DNA from: an uncultured Cytophagales bacterium
GTDB taxonomy: Bacteria; Bacteroidota; Bacteroidia; Cytophagales; 172606-1
DNA: 32,790 nucleotides
Assembly (NCBI GenBank): GCA_902805615.1
Contig: CADCTQ010000385.1
Location: forward strand, 1 to 32,790
Direction: 5' to 3'
The notes under the pieces are model-generated. The model was given only the letters and a program-made list of their open reading frames with translations, did no database searches and had not been told where the DNA came from. Shown piece after piece: positions 26,397 to 32,790 of this stretch; the stretch's first letter is position 1, and every line of letters starts with the position of its first letter. Position numbers and translations under genes: made by a program.

Positions 26397-27593
26397 TTAC
26401 CGGGCGACTTCCCGGTTGCGGGGCCGCTGGTCCGTCCTGGCGTTTTTCTTCAGGCGGTTCAGCCACAGGATCACCCCGGTGACCGGGAAGGTGAAGCCCG
26501 CCACGCAGGCGAGGAACGCCACGATCCGTCCGGGCAGGCCGGCAATGGAGCCCACGTGCACCGGGTAGAAAGTGGCCCTGACCCGCTGGCCCAGGTTCTT
26601 CTCGGCAAACCGCGTCTTCCCGAGGAGCGTCCCCGAGTACTGGTCGAAAAAGAGCTGGTCGGTAGCCCGTTCGTGCGCCGCGTCCCGGGGCATCACCGTG
26701 ACGGCAAAGGCCCCTTCGGCATCCTTGGGCGCCTGGAGGCTGTAAAATTCGGCTTCGGGCACTTCGCGCCGGGCGGCGGCAAACACCTCGTCGAACGTCA
26801 CGGCCGCGGCCCCTTCGCGGGGCATGGACACGGGCGGCTCGGGACGCACGTTTTCAGTGCCCGTGATCCAGTAAATGCCGTCGTTGAACCACTGGAACGA
26901 CCAGGCCAGGCCCGTAAAGGCAAACGCGAACAGGAAAATGGCCGCGTAGAACCCGACCACGATGTGCAGGTCGTGGTTGATGCGTTTCCAGCCCCCGTCG
27001 AGCTTGAGCCGGAGGCGCTGGCGGAGGACCTTCCGGTTGCGCGGCCACCAGAGGATGATGCCCGTCAGGAGAATGAACAGGAACACGACCGTGCTCACGC
27101 CCACGATCAGCTTGCCCGCATCGCCGGCCAGCAGCCAGCGGTGCAGCGAGAACATGGTGAAAAAGAAAGGGCTGCGCTGGCTCTGCATCCCCGCGACCTG
27201 GCCCGTGTAGGGGTTCACGAACGCCTGGCTGCCCCCGCCTTTCCCCCCTTCTTTGCCCGGCCCGCCTTTGCCGCCGCTTTTCCCGTTTTCGCCCCGGCTT
27301 TCCCCGCGCGGCGCTTCCTCCTTGCGGTAGGAGATTTCCACGGTGCGGGCCGGGTCGCCGTATATTTTCACCCCCGACACCTCCGCCTGCGCTTCCCGCC
27401 GCCCGACGGCCGCCACCATTTGCCCGATGGGCACCCGCGCCGCGCCGGCGGTGACGTGGTACCGTTCGGGGTAAAGCAGCATCTGGAATTCTTTTTCAAA
27501 CACCAGCGTGGCGCCGGTAAAACACACAATGGCGATGACCAGCCCGCAGGCCAGGCTCAGGTACAGGTGGACGTTGCGGAAGAATACTTTCAT
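26397..27593 (-). CDS. PepSY-associated TM protein (iron-uptake-associated reductase-like)
   Basis: 398 aa MKVFFRNVHLYLSLACGLVIAIVCFTGATLVFEKE; HRWL...GVSTVVFLFILLTGIILWWPRN; PepSY_TM-type layout; follows the TonB receptor by 18 nt. Confidence 0.9.
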   Translation of the reverse strand: MKVFFRNVHLYLSLACGLVIAIVCFTGATLVFEKEFQMLLYPERYHVTAGAARVPIGQMVAAVGRREAQAEVSGVKIYGDPARTVEISYRKEEAPRGESRGENGKSGGKGGPGKEGGKGGGSQAFVNPYTGQVAGMQSQRSPFFFTMFSLHRWLLAGDAGKLIVGVSTVVFLFILLTGIILWWPRNRKVLRQRLRLKLDGGWKRINHDLHIVVGFYAAIFLFAFAFTGLAWSFQWFNDGIYWITGTENVRPEPPVSMPREGAAAVTFDEVFAAARREVPEAEFYSLQAPKDAEGAFAVTVMPRDAAHERATDQLFFDQYSGTLLGKTRFAEKNLGQRVRATFYPVHVGSIAGLPGRIVAFLACVAGFTFPVTGVILWLNRLKKNARTDQRPRNREVAR

Positions 27594-27611
27594 CGGGAAA
27601 AAAAGGAGTGG

Positions 27612-30068
27612 TTAGAACTGGTACGCAAGGGTCAGGGCAAACTGGCGGGGCGCCACCGGGTTGATGCTGTTGTCGTCGTGGGCGTAGTACCCGGGCGCAT
27701 CGAGCAGGTTGGTGAGCCGGCCCCGCAGGGAGACGCCCCCGAACGTGTAGCCGGCCGAAACGTCCAGTTGCAGGAAGCTGGGCAGGGCAATGAGCCGGTA
27801 CGGATCGTCGGCCACGGTCAGGCGGGGGTTGCGGCCGGCCAGCATGTTGCCCACGTAGAACCCCGTGAACCCGGTGTCCAGCCCCTTGAGCCGCCCCCGC
27901 CCGAACGCGTAGAACACGCTGGCGTTGGCCGTATGGTTGGGGTTGTAGCGCAGGCGGCTGCCCACCGCGTAGGTGTTGCTGCGCGTGTACCGGGTCTGGT
28001 TGTAGCTGTAGCCGCCCACGAACGAAAAGCCGCGGAACGGTTTGCTCATCAGGTCCACTTCGAGTCCCTGGCTGGTCACTTCGCCGGCCAGCTCCTGCGC
28101 GTTGGGAAACTGGGCGTTGAAGTCCGGGCTGTCGGGCTGAATGGTCTGGTTGAGGTTGCCGTTGACGATCCGGTACAAGGTGACGTTGGCCGAAAGCAGT
28201 CCTTTGAAAAGGTCATTCTTGACCCCGGCCTCGTACTGATTCACCAGCGAAGGCGGCAGCGGCTTGCCGGTGTTGTCAATGCCCGTGTTGAGGTTGAAGG
28301 AGTTGGCGTAGCTGGCAAACAGGGCGGTGGTGTTGAGGGGCTGGTACACGAGTCCGGCGCGGGGCGTAACGGCGTGGTAGTAGTTGGCCGCAATGGGTTG
28401 GTTGTGGTTGGCCGCCGTGGGGTTGAGGGTTAGCGCACCCGTTTCGTCGTACCGGTAGGCTTCACTCCGCGTTTCCAGGTACGAGAAACGCACGCCGGCC
28501 AGCAGCTTGACCTGGTCCGTAATGCGCACCAGGTCCTGCACGTAGACGCCGCCCCGGCCGGTCAGGTTTTTGGCGAGGGTGGCCCGCGTTGCCTGCGGAA
28601 TGTCGGCCCGCTGCGGGTATTCCCCCGGGTTGAACACGTTGATGGAGTCGTACAAGGGGCTGATCCGGGACGGATTCCGGGGATCGGCGTACACGTTGAA
28701 CGCCGGGGTTTGCGTCCGGTACTGGTCCGCGTCGGCCCCGATGAGCAGGCTGTGCCCGAGAAAACCGGTGTTGAACCCTCCCGTTACGTCAATTTGCCCC
28801 AGGAAGTACTGCTCGTCGGTTTGGGTGCGCTGCAAACTTCTCACCCATTTGCCGTCCGGTTGCACGGTGCTCGGCCGGCCCGTGGTGTACAGACTGCCCG
28901 AAAAGCCCTGGTAGCCGCCCACGGCCTTCACTTGCCAGCCGGCGCGGAGGCGGTGGGTCAGCGTGAGGGTGGCGCTCTGCTGGGCTACCCGGTAGTTGGC
29001 CCACGAAACGCCCAGGAAGCGGCTGCGGGGCACCTCCGCGATCCGGTAGTTGACGGCGCCGACACCGTAGTCCGGGGTGCGGTTGTCCTTCAGGTAATCG
29101 CCTTCCAGCAGCAGTTCGGTTTTGGGGCCGATCTTCGCCAGCAGGGAAGGGTTGATGTAGAAACGCTCCGACCGCACTTCGTCCCGGAAGCTCCCGGCGG
29201 TTTCGTACGTGGTGTTGATCCGGTAGGCCAGGTGCCGGCTGCCGTTGACGGCCCCGTACAGGTCCAGCGCCGGTTTGTAGAAGCCGAAGCTCCCGGCCCG
29301 CATCGAAAGCTGGCCGCCGTTCCCGAATTTGGGTTTCTTGGTCACCAGGTTGAGCACGCCCCCGGCGGCCACGTTGCCGAACAGGATGGCGTTGCTGCCC
29401 TTGAGCACTTCCGCCCGTTCGAGCGAACTGGTTTCGGGCATCACGCCGTTGTTGAAGCGGACGCCGTTCTTGAACGTATTGTTGCTGCCGAAGGCAAAAC
29501 CACGGCCGGCGATCTCCTCCTGGGTGCCCCCGGTGGTGCCCATCACGTACACGCCGCTGGTGTTGTGCAGCACGTCGCTCACGCGCAGCACCTGCTGCTG
29601 GTCCATGAGCTGCCGGTCAATCACAATCACGCTTTGGGGCAGGTCGAGCGGCCGGATGGCGATTTTCCCGATGCTCACCGGCGCTTCGTTGGGGCTGCGG
29701 TGGGCCGTCACCACCACTTCCGAGAGCTGCTGCGCCGTTTCGGCGAGCACAAAGTCCAGCGTGAGGAGTTGGCCCGCCGTTACGGTCACGGCCTTTTCCT
29801 GCGTTTGCAGCCCGACCGCCGAGGTGACCACGGTGTAAGCGCCTTCGGCCAGGTGGGTCAACCCGTAATGGCCCCCCTCGTCCGTGGTGGTGCCCCGGGC
29901 GGTCTGCTTGAGGGCAACGTTCACGTACGCGGCCGGTTGCCCGTCGCTGGTGCGGATGCGTCCCCGGATCGCCGCGGTCTGGGCGTGCGCCGGCAGGAGG
30001 CCGACCAGGAAAAGGAAGAAGCTTAGGCTGGGAATCGTACGGGGGAGGGGAGTAGGAGGTGTAAGCAT
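27612..30068 (-). CDS. TonB-dependent siderophore receptor with N-terminal CarboxypepD_reg-like domain
   Basis: Signal peptide; AAIRGRIRTSDGQPAAYVNVALKQTARGTTTDEGGHYGL; plug DLPQSVIVIDRQLMDQQQVLRVSDVLHNTSGVYVMG; C-term ...PRQFALTLAYQF. Confidence 0.95.
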   Translation of the reverse strand: MLTPPTPLPRTIPSLSFFLFLVGLLPAHAQTAAIRGRIRTSDGQPAAYVNVALKQTARGTTTDEGGHYGLTHLAEGAYTVVTSAVGLQTQEKAVTVTAGQLLTLDFVLAETAQQLSEVVVTAHRSPNEAPVSIGKIAIRPLDLPQSVIVIDRQLMDQQQVLRVSDVLHNTSGVYVMGTTGGTQEEIAGRGFAFGSNNTFKNGVRFNNGVMPETSSLERAEVLKGSNAILFGNVAAGGVLNLVTKKPKFGNGGQLSMRAGSFGFYKPALDLYGAVNGSRHLAYRINTTYETAGSFRDEVRSERFYINPSLLAKIGPKTELLLEGDYLKDNRTPDYGVGAVNYRIAEVPRSRFLGVSWANYRVAQQSATLTLTHRLRAGWQVKAVGGYQGFSGSLYTTGRPSTVQPDGKWVRSLQRTQTDEQYFLGQIDVTGGFNTGFLGHSLLIGADADQYRTQTPAFNVYADPRNPSRISPLYDSINVFNPGEYPQRADIPQATRATLAKNLTGRGGVYVQDLVRITDQVKLLAGVRFSYLETRSEAYRYDETGALTLNPTAANHNQPIAANYYHAVTPRAGLVYQPLNTTALFASYANSFNLNTGIDNTGKPLPPSLVNQYEAGVKNDLFKGLLSANVTLYRIVNGNLNQTIQPDSPDFNAQFPNAQELAGEVTSQGLEVDLMSKPFRGFSFVGGYSYNQTRYTRSNTYAVGSRLRYNPNHTANASVFYAFGRGRLKGLDTGFTGFYVGNMLAGRNPRLTVADDPYRLIALPSFLQLDVSAGYTFGGVSLRGRLTNLLDAPGYYAHDDNSINPVAPRQFALTLAYQF

Positions 30069-30130
30069 ACGGGAAAAAATCGGGTGGACTGGGGACTAAA
30101 AATGGGTGACGCGCGGGGCAAGAATACTTA

Positions 30131-30153
30131 TTATTTAGAATTGGTCCAAATAA
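30131..30153 (-). promoter_or_regulatory. Fur-box-like palindrome
   Basis: ttatttagaattggtccaaataa (8/11 inverted matches about a central base), 63 nt upstream of the TonB receptor start. Confidence 0.55.
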
Positions 30154-30379
30154 GTTTAAGCATCACAATTGCAAAAAATCGTTTTGCGCGCCACGGGCGG
30201 GCATGCGGGCAAAAAGGGCGCCGACCGGGTGAGGACAATGGGCTGCATTTGGTCCCGTCCCGCGGACGGTTCCATCGAAGCGGGCCGTAAACTTGTATCG
30301 CTCAACGGTTTACTTCATCGAAAATATCCGATTCCGCGAATCACCTTTTGGTTGCCCGCCCTATTAATCCCGTCATAAA

Positions 30380-32581
30380 GTGAGTCTTAAACAAATACGA
30401 TCAGTGAACACCAACAACGCTGCCATTCATATCGAGTGGACATTCAAGCCGGAGGTGCTGCGGCAACTGCACCAGGCTTCGCGGGTACTGGCTTACCTGG
30501 TGCTGGCCGGCGCCACCGCCACGCTGGCCTCCCTGGCGCTGGAAGCCCATCAATCCGCGATCACCGACGCCCTGGCCGTGAAAGGTACGGTCGCCCTGGG
30601 CGTGCTGGCCGCGGCAATGAGCATTCTTTCTCCCTCCAATTTCACCAGCCGCGCCCTTTCCAAGGGGGCTTTGGGACTGTACCTGGTCATGCTGCTCCAG
30701 TACTTCGTGGAAGTGCGGTGGGCGGCCGGGCAACTGCCCGAAGGTTCGCTGCACGCCTTGTCGGAAGAACCTTCGCTGATCCCGGTCAGCACCACCACCT
30801 GTTTGATCTTTTTCAGCGTCAGCCTGCACCTGCTGCGTTCGGCCCGGCCCCGCTACGTGCTGGGGCACCTGCTTTCGCTGGGGCTGTTCGTGTTCGTGTA
30901 CGCCCTGCTGCTGGCCCACGTGCTGGGCAGCGCCACCACGTTCCAGGGGATTGCCCTGTACGCCACCATTCCCCTGCCCACGCTGGGCTGCTTTGCCGGC
31001 TTGTCGCTGGCATTGCTGCTGCTGTATCCCGGCAAAGGGCTTACCCGGATCATCAGCGCCGACTACGCGGGCAGCAAACACGCCCGCGAAGCCTTTATCG
31101 CCATCGTGCTGCTGCCCCTGCTCATCGGCATGGTGGTGGCGGCCGTCCTGCGCAACACCGAACTGCCGGCCGAGGCGGGCATCGTGCTGTTTTTCTTCCT
31201 CTATTTCCCGGTGTTTCTCACCCTGGCTTACCTCAACTACCAGAAGATCAACTACTACGACTACCAGCGGGAGAAGCTGCTGGACGACAACGGCCGCATC
31301 AACGACGAGCTGCGGAAGGCCAACGCCGAAATGGCGTCCCTCAACGACGAGTTGCGGGCGACGCTGCTCGAATACAACCAGGTGAACGAACAATTGATTG
31401 CCGCCAACCGGGAGATCAACACGCTGATGGAAGAGCGCCTGAGCCAGAGCGAACTCAAGTTCCGGGAACTCACCGAGAGTATTACGGAGATGTTTTTTGC
31501 CCTCGACGACAACCTGAACTTCCTCTACTGGAACCGGGCCTGCGAACAGCTCACCGGCAAGCCGGCCGCAGCCATCATCGGCAGTTCGGTGTACCAGGTG
31601 TTTTCCCACTTCAGGGGGGGGCGCGCGGAAGCCACCCTGCTGGCCGTGCTCCGGGACCGGCAGCCGGTGAACTACGAACACCTCGACAAATCCACCGGCC
31701 AGTGCTTCGAAGTATCGGTGTTCCCCTCCAAAACCGGCCTGTCGGTGCTGCTCAAGAACATCACCGAAAAGAAAAAGAAGGAAAGCGAAATCCTGAGCCT
31801 GAACGCCGAACTCAGCCGCCGCAACGGGGAGCTGGATGAGCGCAACAAGGAACTTGACCAGCGCAACTTCGAACTCGACCAGATCGTCTACAAGATTTCC
31901 CACGACATCCGTTCGCCCCTCGCCAGCGTGCTGGGCCTGCTGCAACTGATGCGCCTGGAAGGCATTACCGGCGGGGTGGAGGAGTACCTGGCCCGGATGC
32001 AGGAGCAGATCACCAAGCTGGACCGCTTCACCAAATCCATGCTCGACTTTGCCCGCACCACCCGCAGCGAAGTGCAGCGCCAGGCGGTGGATTTTGACGG
32101 GCTGCTGGGCCAGTGCCTGGCCGAACTCGAATACATGCCCCACTTTTCCCGCCTCTCGTTCGGCCTGCGGGTGGAAGGCGCGCCGCTGTACAGCGACCTG
32201 TTCCGGCTGAAGATCATTTTTTCGAACCTGCTGGCAAACGCCGTCAAGTACCAGCACCTCGAACGCCCCGAGTCCCACCTGCACATCGGGGTACAAGTAG
32301 ACGGGTCGGAAGCCGTGCTGGTGTTTGCCGACAACGGCATCGGCATTGACCCGCAGTACATTCCCAAAATCTTCGAAATGTTCTTCCGGGCCTCCGAGCA
32401 GTCTACCGGTTCGGGGCTGGGCATGTACATCGTGAAGCAGACCGTGGAAAAGCTGGGCGGCACGATTGGCCTGGAGAGCACCCTGGGCGAAGGCACCCGG
32501 GTCATCATCCGGATTCCCAACGGAACCGCCACGCCGGCCGGGGTTGCGGCGGTTGGCGCCCCGGCGCTGCTCCCGGCCTGA
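30380..32581 (+). CDS. Membrane sensor histidine kinase (multi-TM N-terminus, coiled coil, PAS, HisKA, HATPase)
   Basis: 7-8 hydrophobic segments, PAS (ITEMFFALDDNLNFLYWNRACEQLTGKPAAAIIGSSVYQVF), H-box YKISHDIRSPLASVLGLLQL, NLLANAVKYQ, ADNGIGID, GSGLGMYIVKQT. Start codon uncertain (GTG 30380 or 30404). Confidence 0.92.
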   Translation: MSLKQIRSVNTNNAAIHIEWTFKPEVLRQLHQASRVLAYLVLAGATATLASLALEAHQSAITDALAVKGTVALGVLAAAMSILSPSNFTSRALSKGALGLYLVMLLQYFVEVRWAAGQLPEGSLHALSEEPSLIPVSTTTCLIFFSVSLHLLRSARPRYVLGHLLSLGLFVFVYALLLAHVLGSATTFQGIALYATIPLPTLGCFAGLSLALLLLYPGKGLTRIISADYAGSKHAREAFIAIVLLPLLIGMVVAAVLRNTELPAEAGIVLFFFLYFPVFLTLAYLNYQKINYYDYQREKLLDDNGRINDELRKANAEMASLNDELRATLLEYNQVNEQLIAANREINTLMEERLSQSELKFRELTESITEMFFALDDNLNFLYWNRACEQLTGKPAAAIIGSSVYQVFSHFRGGRAEATLLAVLRDRQPVNYEHLDKSTGQCFEVSVFPSKTGLSVLLKNITEKKKKESEILSLNAELSRRNGELDERNKELDQRNFELDQIVYKISHDIRSPLASVLGLLQLMRLEGITGGVEEYLARMQEQITKLDRFTKSMLDFARTTRSEVQRQAVDFDGLLGQCLAELEYMPHFSRLSFGLRVEGAPLYSDLFRLKIIFSNLLANAVKYQHLERPESHLHIGVQVDGSEAVLVFADNGIGIDPQYIPKIFEMFFRASEQSTGSGLGMYIVKQTVEKLGGTIGLESTLGEGTRVIIRIPNGTATPAGVAAVGAPALLPA

Positions 32582-32659
32582 CGGGTGCCGCGGGTAAAGC
32601 ACGTCACGTGCATCCCGTCTGCGGGTAAAGAGGCGGGGACTTTTCAGAAGTCTTCCAAA

Positions 32660-32682
32660 GCCGTCATCCAGACACTGACGGC
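32660..32682. repeat. Hairpin gccgtca-N9-tgacggc, related to 247-269
   Basis: 7-bp stem; flanking tacgccgccgtcagtgtct in reverse complement matches 242-259. Confidence 0.55.
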
Positions 32683-32790
32683 GGCGTACGGGGACGGCGG
32701 CGCAAGACGCAAGGGTAGTAAGGAGAGTAGTATGGTAATGAGAAGCATTGGGGCAACGGGCAAGTACCGGTAGGGCTGGGGGTAGTCTTC

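Noticed and set aside
26097-26482. Small ORFs in the 76-bp inverted repeat (GESTKSKRTLG.GRHRRTPAP on both arms)
   Set aside because: Both arms encode the same peptide only because they are inverted copies; no start/RBS support.
26556-28433. Long plus-strand ORF (625 aa) opposite PepSY and TonB receptor genes
   Set aside because: Shadow ORF of high-GC coding DNA; low-complexity Arg/Val/Gly composition and no recognisable domain, while the minus strand encodes clear families.
30401-32602. 733-aa minus-strand ORF opposite the sensor kinase
   Set aside because: Antisense shadow; the plus strand has clear PAS/HisKA/HATPase motifs.

Overview
High-GC window with Bacteroidota (Cytophagales-like) character, inferred from a T9SS-type C-terminal domain, a CarboxypepD_reg/TonB receptor and typical csp paralogs. 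I see about 24 credible CDSs and no rRNA, tRNA, CRISPR array or transposase. Recognisable genes: NAD(P)-binding epimerase-like protein, short aquaporin/MIP, two sensor histidine kinases, three cold-shock-domain proteins, two front-end-type fatty acid desaturases, a Bact_transglu_N/transglutaminase-like protein, a frameshifted and truncated LVIVD-like pseudogene, a ~2470-aa modular secreted protein (NPCBM/PA14/FN3/Ig-like repeats/GH30/T9SS sorting domain), and a TonB-receptor plus PepSY iron-uptake pair with a Fur-box-like palindrome upstream. Several small ORFs are orphans. The most unusual signals are non-coding: (i) a 328-bp MITE-like insertion with imperfect terminal inverted repeats and an 8-bp target duplication, sitting inside a second dispersed repeat whose uninterrupted copy is also in the window; (ii) a near-identical GTGTAC-N10-GTACAC palindrome just upstream of two paralogous csp genes; (iii) very long, near-perfect palindromes directly 3' of both desaturase genes; (iv) a 76-bp near-perfect inverted repeat between convergent genes; (v) several dispersed palindromic repeat families. 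No new defence-type or enzymatic system is evident. All calls are from reading the sequence; no database search was run.
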